A DNA stretch of 64,000 nt. Origin: Sialis fuliginosa. Taxonomy: Eukaryota; Arthropoda; Insecta; Megaloptera; Sialidae. The stretch is from assembly GCA_961205875.1 (NCBI GenBank), contig OY540814.1:12444993-12508992 (forward strand), given 5' to 3'. Below are positions 1 to 11,833 of this stretch, in pieces. Below the pieces are notes generated by a model that was not told the origin of the DNA, did not search any database, and saw nothing but the letters and a program-made list of their open reading frames with translations. Each line of letters opens with the position of its first letter. Positions within the stretch are counted from its first letter, which is position 1. The position numbers and the translations under genes were made by a program.

Positions 1-32
1 GATACGCAACTATGCAATGTGGTACCTACAGA
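1..32 (+). CDS. Possible upstream exon of the PPxY membrane protein
   Basis: The first bases of the window read open in the frame that ends one base into a codon before a GTAAAT donor at 33. That is the phase required by the exon at 584. The peptide would be IRNYAMWYLQ plus a split Ser codon. The stretch is short and the donor weak, so only phase and position support it. Confidence 0.3.
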
Positions 33-3000
33 GTAAATTTTAAAGGAAATACATATAATTTACATATCTGTAACGTTATCTCTTAATGTTTATGTGTTTA
101 AATATATTTAAATTAAATTATATTTGTTTTGTAGATTAGCAGCTGTCCATGAACTACATCCGTATATCTGGGAAGGGGGGGGGGCTTAATATGACTAACA
201 ATAAGTATAATGAATGTAGGCAAGGGAGCCACATAATTATTTTTAATTCAAAAATACCAACTAAGACATTTCATAAGAAGGGGAAGATACAGATCTAAAA
301 TAATAAAATATAGTGGGACGTAATTTAAGGACAGTCCCTTATTGTAATAATAAGTAGTATGTATATCTGTAAATACTCATTGTTAGAATTTAGAAATGTG
401 TAAACTAGATTAATTATATTTTCTTCTATAATCTATACATATTACAATAAATGGAAATTTTTAATTTAGTTAGTTATATCTTATTGTTAGATTAGGTAAA
501 ATAGCGCCCATCTATATAAATCATACATTAGGTGTACATAGGTGTATAAATAATTGATATTATTTATTTAATAATAATTTTAGGTCAGCTAATAAGTATT
601 ACCACTTCCTCAGACGGCAACGTCTACAACAGTGGCGGGCTAGGTGGAGGGGCTTCGACATTGCACACGACCAGCGGCAGTGTGGGGCACCAGGGGGCAG
701 TGCCTGAGCCAGGATCGCAAGGTACGTAACAAATATAAAAATTACAATAAAATTCTTTCAGAACTTTTTTTTATATTTATTGATTTTGAGAAAATTTTAT
801 ATAAAACCATTTTTTTTCTCTTTTCCCCTTCACTTCAAAAATAAAATTTCTTGAAGCAATTACTGATATGTTGAATCTACTCATCTAAATAAATATTCTA
901 GTATATTCCACCATCGGATTAAAATTATTGTATATAGATAGATAGCTAGTAACTTATTAACTGTCCTGAAAACTCTCATTTTTGATAAAAGAGTAGTTTA
1001 TCCCTCCAAAATGGGCCTAATAAATAAAAAACTGAGCTATATTGATACTTATGTATTTATTTTGACAAATGTTATATCTGTAATTTAGGGTGGTCCTTAG
1101 ATGGGGTTGGGACGAATTTTGACTGGACCACCCCCCCAAATCAACTCCAAATATTAAAAAAAAAATGGAAAAAGTTTCAGCCTTCTATCTTAAAAATTGG
1201 TCATTAACAGAGGGGGATGATTTTCCTATTTAAAATACACGTGTTTTTTGATTTTTTAAAGACCTGTGTACTAGAGCGTCATAAACTCTCCTAAAAATCT
1301 AGAATACTCATGAATGCATTCCTGGTATTCATACTCCATATCTAGATGGATAAATTAAACTTGCGATTCAATGTTGACAGCTATATGGGTCATTCCAACA
1401 ATAGAAATTTTAAAAAAATCTTTCTGGTTAATTTTGTCAGAAAAACGTTTAACAATGAAAATATTGAACTTGAAATAAAAAATTTGATTCCATATCAATT
1501 TCTAACTGGCGCGACCCATTTTTTCTTTGACCAATACGAGAATAGCTGACAACGTAGAATCACAATTTTAATTTATCCATCTAGATATGAAATATGAGTA
1601 CCAGGAATGCATTCATCAATATTCTAGATTTTTAGAAATTAAATGAGAAAATCACCCCCCTCTGGTAATGGCCAATTTTTAAGATAGATGGTTGAAACTT
1701 TTTCCACACTTTTTTGAATTATTTGGAGCTGATTATGGGGGGGGGGGGGGCATTCAAAATTCGTCGTAAACCCATTATACTAATCTGTATATATTATTTC
1801 GCAGGCCTCGCCGCGCTACTTGTGATGGTAGCCGTGCTGGCCTTCATCCTGGCTTATTGTTTCTGGGGCGCGCCGTGGTGCCGTGCGTGTTGCCGACGAC
1901 GTGTGTGTCCGTGCCTGGACTCGCACGCTAGTAGCTCCGACCTTTCGTCGGGATGCAGCTCGCCGGCCGCCGCGCCCCTTACAGGGGGCTACGGCGCGCC
2001 ATCAACCCCTACCATTGTTTTGTTGCCTTATGGACGGATGCTCGTTGTCGATGGGTCGGTTATTGCCAGGTTTCAGGTATCTATGTTTTACTTTCTTCTT
2101 ATTATTATCTATAATTTTTTTTTCCATTCATTTTTTCCATTTTTTATCAGTTAACCAAAAATATATTTTTTTGTATAATTAAAAAAAACGTACACTGTAC
2201 ACTCGTAAAGCGTATAAGAAAGTCTCGTCGCTCTATGACACAAATTAAAATAAAATAGAATACGAGTAGTAATACATGCAGAATGCAGGTGTCCCGTAAA
2301 TCAAAAATAAATTGGCTATTATTTTTCCCAATGGATCGGGACTTATAGATCAACCTGTATTCAAAACAAGCTGGCTAATAATTATAGTAAAATTAATCGT
2401 TTTTTAGATTTGATCTCCAATTTTTTCACACAAAGCTAATTAATATCTGACAATGTAATCAAAATTTATTTTGTTTTGAATAAGATAAATCATTATTCAA
2501 AATATTTTTAAGCTAATTGATATAATACTTTTATTATTTTTTTATAATTTTATTTAAAAAAAAAGAACATTGCTTCCTAATTACTCGCATAGGTGTAATT
2601 TTAATGTTATAAATATATTTTCTAATTTACGTTCAATAAAATTTATAATAATTATAAATAATTTAAAATAATAAAATATATTTATTATTTTTAAATCCCA
2701 AATCCTTACTATCCAAGTTTATCAGTATAATAAAAATAATAAAAAATCCATAAATATCAAACTTATTACCTATGTAGATATAATTTATTGTATATATAAC
2801 TACATTTTCATGAAATAAAAATAAATTAGTTTTTTTATACAAACAAAGTTCAGTTAATAACAATTAAACTTTCGTTGTTTAAAAACATAATAAAATAAAC
2901 ATTTTTACTTCAATAAAATATAAAAATTGGCCCCGAGAAGACCCGATTGTTCTAAATTAATAGAACATTAAGCTTTACTATGTGCGTCTCTAGTATACAT

Positions 3001-5705
3001 GTACATATATAAAATATATATTATAATATACTAATACTAATAGTGACGTTAAATATATAAATAAAAACAACTTCTTTGTCTAAACGTCAAAAAATTTAAT
3101 AAAGAAAAAGAATTCGCAAGCTTTCGATTAGAATCATCGTCAGGCTAATAAGGAAGAACAAAATGTGAGAACGATCCGGTTTGGGATACAGATATTTTAA
3201 GAACTGATTCCTTAGCTCATTGTGAGTAAAAAAATGTACGGGAGGTTGGGTCTATCTTCAATACCCTCTGAGCTACAGGATGTTTAAAAACTTCCTTCTG
3301 AGTAGTATTTACAAACAAAGATTATCTCATAACTTCTAAAGTAACGTAACTAGAGCAACCACAATGAGTCTGTTTCATAGGTAATTAACTAATGTATTTT
3401 TCAGTATTAGCGTTATTGCTAGCCGTATTTCCAGACTGTTTCATTTAATAGGGTAGATAGCAAAATAGTCACTTTGGGGATTATTTAGATAAATTTATAA
3501 CTGGAAAACTGTAAGACCCAAATCCAAACTTAGTGTAATGAATTTGTAGGTAACATTATGACGGATCTCCTGCCCGTACAATTATTTACTCACTATGAGC
3601 CAAGGAATCAGCTCTTAAAATATCTGTATCCCAAACTCTTGTCTCTCTGTCCGTTAGTAAGCTTATCACTCGAGAACCACTTATCTGATTTACGTGTTTT
3701 AAAAAAAAATTATATATACGTTCTTTGGCCAGGTTTTAATAAATATTTTGTTGTTAAGTAACATAAGGAATAAGCAGTGACGATTATAGAAAAATCAAGT
3801 CGGAAAAAAGTTTACCGCCAGCGCGCTTTTTTGCAATACGCTGTTACGTTATGTTAAATATTGAACAATATAATGTAGCAAAAAATTGTAGAATTGTAAA
3901 AAAATTCTCCGTAAGACACTACAGTTTTTCAAACTGATTAATAATCTTTTTGGTTTTTTTCTTTTTGGCAATTTTTGGAGGAGTAGGACTATCCGCTGTC
4001 AGGCGCTTTTTTAGACATCATTTTGAAGTGGCCAAAAAAATTAGATAAAAAATAAAAGTAAAACATCAAAAAATATTTTTGTGTATAACATAAGAAAAAA
4101 AATCAAAAAATTATAAAAAATAATAAACATTTTTTTCCAGGCGTCCGATGCTCACGGTGCTGACCTCTTAGAACTCAGTCAGACCATGGCTGGACTGCGG
4201 TACGGTAACGTCAGCGGGGTTCCCGCCCTGTCTCGCAGTACCCCAAGTATCCTGTCGTCTACAGACACGGGGTCCAAGGAAGGGCTCTCCCCTATATTCC
4301 CTATCCGAGGGTTTTCACCACCGACGTACGAGAGTTTGTTTGGAAACACGGGATTGAATCGAGTAAGAATAACTTCATTATTATTTCAAATATTTCACAA
4401 ATTTGTCAAGTGCGAGTAGAGCCTTGCGTATTAATGTCCCGTATCGTATAGTTTTTCAATAATTCGATTATGTTAATTTAATTTAGTTTGAGCAATTATT
4501 ATAGTTCTGGTAGAAACGTTGGCTTGGGCCAAGAAATCCTTGGTCCTAACCTATACTCATTACTCATAGAGTATAGACTAATCAGCTTAATACAATGTAA
4601 ATAACCTTATATTAAATAGGTTAGATTTATTTAAGTTCTAAAGATATTATCTATTTATATCATAATATGCAGATTACACACTATTATGCAAAATTGGGTC
4701 GTTCTAAATCCCTAGCCTTTGATATTTATATGACACAATAATGTATACTCCATTATCTTCTTATATATCACATATATTTTAGCTGTAAGTTATAAGCCGC
4801 AAGCTGCAACTACTATAAATTATATTCATACCTTCGCTGGGCAAACACAATGCACTATCTTAGAAGTTATCCAACTTCAAAGTTAATGCTATCTTATTGT
4901 AAATTGCATTATTATACTGGGTGCTCCAAAAAAGTTGCGAATTTTTATTACTGTTTACAAAAAAACTTTTCAGATAAAAGTTATTCGATTTGGAAGGGGC
5001 AATATCGTAATAAATCTGTGGGTTTATTCATATTGTATGAATTAAAAAAAAAACGAAAATATCCCATTCATTTTTTATATTTAATCGTACAAAGATTCGT
5101 TTGACTTTTTTACACCCTTCAGACAGAAGTATGGTTTCTGTTCAAAATTCGTACAATAAAAAATAAAAAAAAATATTCATTCAAACTTTAAAAAATAGTT
5201 ATATTTTAAAGCAGACGCTTCTACAATTTTTATTGAGTAAAAATAAGATTTTTTTAAATTTCAGCAGTTTTCACCCAGGTTTTCGAAAAATCGATTTAAA
5301 TATTCTTTCTACGACGAATATGTAACGATTTGAATTTTACCTATTTTCAAAAAAAAATCCGTTTTTTCAAGGATCGTGATAATATTTTTAAATCCACGTT
5401 ATCAAACTATATACCTTCCATAAAAAGGGCTATAATAAAAGAAAATATTCTCCCAATTCCAGGATAACAATAGCACCGAGCTACCGCCGTCCTACAGCGA
5501 AATAAGTTTCCAACTTCGACAACTGAACAATGCAATAACTAGGGAGTTTGGGGACCTCACAGTCGAGAGGAGATCAGCAGTAATCCGCCTATCTCCGCCT
5601 TATGGCAGCTACGAGCTAATCCAAGAGAGAGATAGAAACGTTCAGCTCACAACGGAAGCGAGGAGTGCAAGTGAAGGAGATGTTTTAGCCGAAAGTAGAT
5701 TGTAG
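1..5705 (+). CDS. Single-pass membrane protein with PPxY motifs (3' part, 5' end outside window)
   Basis: Exons by phase: 584-721 (enters after one base, ends phase 1), 1805-2076, 4141-4362, 5463-5705 (stop TAG 5703-5705); all have AG/GT borders and phases agree. A possible further exon is at 1-32. In order the protein shows a Ser/Gly/Thr-rich segment (probably luminal or extracellular), one hydrophobic helix (starts GLAALLVMVAVLAFILAYCF), a Cys/Arg patch straight after it (CRACCRRRVCPC, a likely palmitoylation region), a Ser/Pro-rich linker, then SPPTYESLF and LPPSYSEI, both PPxY motifs of the kind bound by WW domains of NEDD4-type ubiquitin ligases. SPPYGSYEL lies near the C-terminus. This layout resembles WBP1/VOPP1/Shisa-like adaptors and, more loosely, Commissureless; I cannot assign a family. 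The exon at 1805 is far more GC-rich than its surroundings. A cytoplasmic C-terminus and an adaptor role in trafficking are inferred. A polyadenylation signal AATAAA lies at 5963-5968. Confidence 0.8.
1087..1780. mobile_element. Foldback element, AGGGTGGTCC family, copy 1 (right end truncated)
   Basis: Begins AGGGTGGTCCTTAGATGGGG and closes with a diverged inverted copy ending near 1780 without the last bases. Inner sequence is also palindromic: a block containing ATGAATGCATTCCTGGTA near 1310 returns inverted near 1600. It matches the complete copy at 32315-32749. It lies in the intron just before the transmembrane exon, ending about 25 bp from its acceptor. No transposase is encoded. Confidence 0.75.
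3173..3638. repeat. Foldback repeat with arms of about 80 bp
   Basis: The arm around 3178-3250 (TTTGGGATACAGATATTTTA) returns inverted at 3558-3638. It lies in the intron before the 4141 exon. The open frame across the right arm is a by-product of the repeat. Confidence 0.65.
3640..3840 (-). repeat. Dispersed repeat, inverted relative to the copy near 28.4 kb
   Basis: Shared words include CCAGCGCGC next to GCAAAAAAG, AAGTCGGAAAAAAGTTT, and TCTCGAGTGATAAGC followed by TAACGGACAGAGAGAC. The same text is on the opposite strand at about 28375-28570. Its class is not clear. Confidence 0.6.
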
Positions 5706-5962
5706 TAGCAGCACTTGTTGATATTATTATTACTATTACTCATATAGATTAAACCGATAGCGACACTGTTTAGTAGAAGAGTTTAGATCGGGCATGTCAA
5801 ACTCGAGTTTTCTTTTTTTCATCTTTAATATGTTGAAATTTAATCGCTGATTAAATTAATTACTACTGTCAATTCATCTATTTCATTTTTTAGCCCTTAA
5901 CTAAATATTTTCCAATTGAAGATTGAAATTTAGTATTTCTGTGTAAGAACAAATATTTTTAC

Positions 5963-5968
5963 AATAAA
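5963..5968 (+). terminator. Candidate polyadenylation signal, PPxY membrane gene
   Basis: AATAAA lies about 260 bp downstream of the stop codon, with an AT-rich context. Confidence 0.35.
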
Positions 5969-6218
5969 TAAATGATCTTCCTAATATGAAAACACACGTT
6001 AAGAAAAAAAATGGCTCAATTATTGTTAAATATAAATTTTTAATAAGAACACCAAAAATATTTTTTTTGTAGATACGAGTTTGACATGTCTAGAGTAGAG
6101 TTTATAGCAAAAGGTACGATATCCAAATAATATTATTATTTATCTCAAACTTTTTTGTTAAGAGTTCGATAATTATCAAGACAATTATCCAACCTGGGTC
6201 TGAACAATTATTTCTTCT

Positions 6219-6833
6219 TTAAGGAGGAACATATGAGTAGACGGCGGAAAAAATAAGTGAATTTTGGGAATTATTATCTCAAAAACTATTTGTTCAATTT
6301 TATTCAGGTTTGTTTTATTGTAATGTATGTATATTGAGATTGTTTAAAATAAATGTTATGAATATATATCGACTGGGAGCTATCGTAGCCGGCGTAAAAT
6401 ATGTACCTCGATGCGGTTCCCAGGATTACTGGAAGTCGGTTGATCTGAAACAGAAATTTCAATGATTTTCTTAGAAGTTAATATATGATGCCCTTCGCTA
6501 CTTAGGATGTTTTTTTAATTTAATTAGTTTATTTTTTAACAAGCCAGAAGGGTCAGAAGTTTTGGTTGATAAATGAATGTAATGTTCAATCAGGCGCCAT
6601 TTCGTGAAAACATTTTTACATACATTAACTTTCTAAGAATCTATTTGAAATTTCTGTTTACGGCAGCAGTGCTCTCAGTTGATATATATTCATAAAAAGA
6701 ATTGTAAACATACCTCAATATATATACTTTAGAATAAAACAAACCTGGATGAAATCAAACAGTTAGTTTTTGAGATAATAATTCCCTAAATTCATCTATT
6801 TTTCCCGCCGTCTACTCATATGTTCCCCCTTAA
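6219..6833. mobile_element. TTAA-flanked foldback element (family B, copy 1)
   Basis: TTAA at 6219-6222 and 6830-6833 flank inverted ends GGAGGAACATATGAGTAGAC and its GGGGGAACATATGAG counterpart. The arms run about 290 bp around a short centre (AGAAGTTAATATATGATG near 6473). A TTAA target with terminal repeats is typical of piggyBac-type non-autonomous elements, though these ends do not begin CCC. There is no coding capacity. A relative sits at the splice donor of homeobox exon 2. Confidence 0.75.
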
Positions 6834-9280
6834 GATAAATAAATGACACCTTTAATATCCTAATTTTTTTATTACTTCGACAACATAACAGAGGAGTCCA
6901 TGAGAGGAGAATAGGGCATTTCCTCCCCCCCCCCCTTCAGATTTGACCTGACCTAACGTACTGTACTTAAACTAATATTTACACCTTAACCACAGTTTCT
7001 TCATTTTCCAGTAATTAAATAATAGACCTTCATCCTAAGATTCGGACGCAAAAATCTTCCCCGAAACTCGTTCCTACTTATATTTTTATTGGTTAAATAT
7101 GCTCTCATTTCTATTTGGTTAGATCCTAACCTGGATTCTGGTACCGTTATATTTAAGAACTTTAAGAACCGATACAAAAACTCGCATAATTGTATTCCTT
7201 TTTTCACTTAATACTTACTTAAGGGATTTTGAAAATATTAAACAGTAAACAGATTCATGCTTAAACATAATAAATAGTTAAATAAATATATACATATTTA
7301 CAGCTACATTACAATTTCAACTTTTGGATACAATAATTCAGTAAACTGTTTCAAAAAATGTTCTAATGTTATTTGCTATTTTATGAAAGATTGTCGTAGC
7401 TTTTGCTGTATATATTTAAACGTTAACGGATTAGCTTCTATAGGTATAGTAGCTGGAATCATCATGAGTTTGGATGGTTTTACTGTATTGTATTTATTGG
7501 GAAATTAGAAATTTCGTAGTTATTATTGTTGTTACCTGTTTTTTAAGAACGATATTATTTGATTTAAAAAAATGCAATAGATCTTCGAACAATTTAATAA
7601 ATTATCAATTTGGATTCCAAATCTCTTACAAGATTATTCTATACTTAAATTAGAATGAGACAAAATTGAGACGATATCATTTCAATTTTCACAATAGGAG
7701 ACCAATTTCAACTGATTCGAGAGTCTGTTTTAAGACATTATCAATAGTTCGTAAACAAAATATTTGACATAGATCGCACACAGGCAAAAAGATGCGCAAA
7801 CGTGGCTAAAACATGCAATCAAGCTAGAATATGGCCATTTTTAGGGAGATAGAAATATAAGCTACCGGATTTAATATGTAAGTTTTATCTGCTAATAATT
7901 ACTATAATTTTAACATACAAAATACATGTTTGTACGTCATAGGTTTTGGACACGTTTTCGCTTCTTTTTACCTGTGTAGATCGGCTTAATTATATACGAG
8001 AAAGATGGTTGTCAGTTGCAAACAAAGAGACGAGACTTACATATAACACTCGTCCCGTCGTGTATGCAACCTTAGATAATTCTTATTGTCAGAAAGTTAT
8101 AAGGTACTGGCACCAGCCGTGGACGCTTTAAGAGTAAAGTATACTGTTTTTGGGATTGATGGGCTTCTTTTTTGTGATTTTCATGGATTCGTATTACTAA
8201 TTAAACAAGTATCTCTTTATTAAATCGATTTAATTACCAAAGTCCGCTTATATATTTTGTTTTTTTAAATTATAACCTTTTATTATCCAGTGATGAACAC
8301 TTGCTGATGATTACAAAATGATAAGTACTACGACACAAAAGTTATAAAATAAAGAATCGTAACATTTGAAACAATGTAAAGTAGATGTTATGACAATATA
8401 AAAATTAATAAATAGATCACACTAATAATTAGTTTAAATGTCCACCATTTTGACACCCATTGGTCGATTGTCATCAAATTAAGCTGTTTAACAGTTAAAT
8501 GTCTATAGACTATGATTCAGTAATACAAATATTTGTAATTTAGTATATTTAATTAAATAAGAATCCAACACCGAGGTATGATCCAAGACTGGTGCCAGTA
8601 CCTTATCACATAACAATACAGGGGCGTAGCTATATGGCTTGTTGGAGGTTGCTACGAGGACGTGAGTAACCAAAATTTTGAAGATCTTTCTGCTACGACA
8701 CTGTATTAATATTAATATGCGCACAAAACATAGACAATCTAAATATATATATATTTACTTATTTCAGCCAATTTCAGACGCACTTATAAAAAATTTACAA
8801 TGAATAAATACAGTATTACCAAAAATTATCAGATGGAAGGTACTACATACAAAAATAACACTCTTTTTATATTTTTAAAGACTGCTAAAATAATTCTTTT
8901 ACAGAATACATAATTTAAAATCTAAGCCGTTTTCGTTGCTTTAAAAATGACATGTAAACTATTTATACACGATTGAAATATAAAATAAAGGTGCCTTTGA
9001 TGTGAGACTTCAATTTAGCAGTTCTCTTGCATTTTAATATATAAAGTTACATTATATACAACGTTATCTCATCTCACATCAAGGATTTATACAATTATTT
9101 AGTTACAAATAAGTTAGAGAACTATTTACAATGAAGATTACAGTCTTAACTTATTGTTAGGTTAATTAAAAATAGTGGATAAAAAAATCTAAAATAATTA
9201 GCAGGTAAGCCAAATTATCACACAACTTCCTATTTTATCCTTTCATTTTCATTTTCATTGTCCAATATTCTTTCCAACTC
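6834..9280. other. Intergenic, no gene seen
   Basis: AT-rich DNA between the membrane gene and the reductase. Short open frames on both strands have no recognisable family features or exon borders. A run of C at 6926 and a solo GGGGCGTAGCTA motif near 8622 look like fragments of hAT-like ends. Confidence 0.5.
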
Positions 9281-9281
9281 A

Positions 9282-9612
9282 GGAAAAATTTTTAGATCTG
9301 AAAGTGATCAAATCATTGATAGATCTACATTTTGAGACAAGATTATATTTGTTCACTGGTTTTTTTATCTGTGGAGACCTGCAAAGATCTACAACGATCT
9401 ATAAAGATCTATGAAGATCGTTGTAACGTTCAAAATTCATTAATTCTAAACGTTTGAATCTCTATCACGATCTACAACGATCTTTAGAAATCTTTGTAGA
9501 TCTTTGCAGATATCTACAGATAAAAACAAGTGAAAAAATATGATTTTGTCTTAAAATGCAGATCTATCCCAGATCTAATCTGATCATTTCAGATCTAAAT
9601 TTTTTTCCCGGG
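9282..9612. mobile_element. Foldback element built of reiterated GATCT words, copy 1
   Basis: Ends GGAAAAATTTTTAGATCTGA and, inverted, TCAGATCTAAATTTTTTTCC followed by CGGG. The interior is dominated by repeated GATCTACA, AGATCT and CGATCT on both arms around a centre near 9430. A shorter copy is at 26045-26288. No coding potential. Confidence 0.7.
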
Positions 9613-10597
9613 AAACTACAAAACCAACATTCAGAAAATATGTAATGAAGACGTAAATCTTTTAAACAATAACTTCAGCGATCTAAAAGATTGGTGTACT
9701 TCATAGAAGGATATATTGTAAAACTATCCTGACCAAATACACAACGATTTGATACCTCACAGAAAGTGTTTGGTTTGTTTTTGGTTTTTACCAAATTCGT
9801 TATAATATCAGGCAAAAATCGACCAATACGATGTTTAGAGTTTTTTGTATCTCCTACTTCTGGATAATCTAAAAATATCAGCAGTGTTCAAATTATTGAT
9901 ATTCAGTTACTTTTAAATGTACCTATATTGTTTATAAATAAATACATTTTTTATTGGAATTGGATTTCTAATTTTAAATCATGGGCGTAGCCAGGGGGAA
10001 AAGGGTTGCGGGAGTTTACAATCCTACCTAAATCATCGTTAATTAAATAATGTGAACAAAAATAGTATATTTTGCTGGTAATTTTTATAATTAAAACTTT
10101 AGTTTGTATTCATTCAGTTGTATTGTCTCAAATATAGAAAACTCTGGTGTTGATAATATTTCCCATAACCCCTCCCCATCCCCAAAACAAAAATATATAT
10201 ATCTGGCTACGAAACTAATTATAATATTAATATTTTAATATACTTTTAATTATTTAACCTCAAAATTTTTTTACATCTGCTTGTATTTTCTACACATAAC
10301 TACCTTCGCGTAATTTAATTTTTTTATATAATTAATCCGGCATATATGCCTTTATATCACACTGTAGAAAATTTTTATTAGAAAAATGAAAGCAAAAATT
10401 ACATGTACATATTATATAAAAACGAAAAAAAAATGATATTATAGTTAATAAAATATGATACACCAATATTTATAAAGATATCCAATACAAAGTTATAGCA
10501 ATAATGCATTTTGTATTTAAAATTTATTGATGTTTTTTTAGTTTTCATTTACATGTTTTAAAATTAGGAAAATATTTGTGTATCTCAAATTTAAATA
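9613..10597. other. Intergenic, with a weak hAT-like remnant
   Basis: A GGGCGTAGCCAGGGGG end near 9985 and an inverted TCTGGCTACGA near 10203 may bracket a decayed element of about 220 bp. I see no matching target duplication. The rest is AT-rich without a gene. Confidence 0.35.
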
Positions 10598-11016
10598 CAG
10601 TAAGGCCTCTTTTTACGCGGATTTAAAGTTACGCGGTGCAATTTTCATTCAAAATTAGGGATTCCCCATTTCAGCGAATGAAAGCTGATAATTTCAAGGA
10701 ATTTAAATATGTAAACGTTTTGTTATTATTAAAATGTTCGTTTAACAAGATTTCAAAATTGAAAAATAAACTTATTTTATTTTAAGTTTTACATCAATTT
10801 CTTTCAGATTTTTGAACTAATTTTCTTTTTCTACAACCGTTTAAAAAAGTAGGATTTTTCATTGAAATTTCAGTGTGTAATTTTAAAGCGATTTTAGTAA
10901 TTTATGGAACGTAGATATCTCTAATTTTACAATGTAAGCAATGTCTGTTTTTAATCGATTTTTATACACGATTTGCTTTAGAACGTATCTACCGCGTAAA
11001 AAGAGATCCTACTGTA
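10596..11016. mobile_element. pogo/Tigger-like non-autonomous element with TA target duplication
   Basis: Inverted ends CAGTAAGGCCTCTTTTTACG and, opposite, CAGTAGGATCTCTTTTTACG are flanked by TA at 10596-10597 and 11015-11016. CAGT ends and TA duplication are the pattern of pogo/Tigger members of the Tc1/mariner superfamily. The interior is 417 bp and non-coding. A fragment of the same family is at about 50990-51098. Confidence 0.75.
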
Positions 11017-11802
11017 TTTATTTACAAACTATTGTTAAAAATATGTTTCTTGTCTTATTTACTTGAAGCATCAAAACGAGAAGAACAAAAAAATGTCTGT
11101 GAAAATTTCATATCTTCTACCAAATATAAATTAATTAATTTAAAAAAAATCTTTTAATTTTTTTTGTTTATAAATATTATAAAGTTGTAAAAATATTTCA
11201 TATGAATAATTCATTGTTCGCCTTAACAATTAATAAAAAATATATATTCTAAACATAGATTATACATATATTGTTACTTTGGTAAGGATCTCAAAAAATT
11301 CGGTGAATCGAAAGGAAAAAAATAAACAACGCAAATTAAAATAAAATATTTATTTTAAAAAATAATAAAAGACATTTACTTGAAATAGATTCAAACATTG
11401 TATAGGTACTTACTTCTAGTCAAATCTATAGGTTTAGTTTTTAATTTTTATTTAAGGAACAATTTTTAAAATGGAATTGATGTTAAAAATATCACTTGTA
11501 TAATATAACATTAAATACAATAAATTGTTTTCTTTTTAGGAAATAGGATATTTTAAAAAATAAATAAAAAATAATAATTTTGTATTATTGAATTTTAAAT
11601 ATCTACAGTACGATTTTTCAATTATTATTTTTGTTACTTTAAGATAGCTTGAAACTCATTGCTAATATCTATCAATACTAAAAATTGTAAAAAAATCTAT
11701 TTAATAAAATATATAGAATTGTATATTAAAAAAATAAATTGTATATTACTATCTAACGAATTGTTTTTACATTTTTTAATTAACTTATTTATTAACAGGT
11801 CT
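11015..11802. other. Downstream flank of the reductase, no gene seen
   Basis: Strongly AT-rich. A minus-strand AATAAA (11793-11788) follows the reductase stop by only 10 bases; another is at about 11354-11349. Either could serve as a polyadenylation signal. Confidence 0.35.
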
Positions 11803-11833
11803 TTAAAATGGGAATTCCGGATGTTTTTGCAAC
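11803..11833 (-). CDS. Terminal micro-exon of the aldo-keto reductase
   Basis: After ATTGCAG the minus strand reads one base completing Gly, then LQKHPEFPF and TAA (11805-11803). The preceding exon ends AAAGG before GTATGT at 13813, so the phase fits exactly. Families of this type commonly end HPEYPF or similar, so this 31-base exon completes the protein. Confidence 0.88.

Noticed and set aside
1346-1549. 67-codon open frame
   Set aside because: It lies wholly inside the foldback element at 1087-1780.
9282-9612. CRISPR-like spaced repeats
   Set aside because: The repeated words are short, irregularly spaced and palindromic around one centre, in a eukaryotic genome; this is a foldback element.
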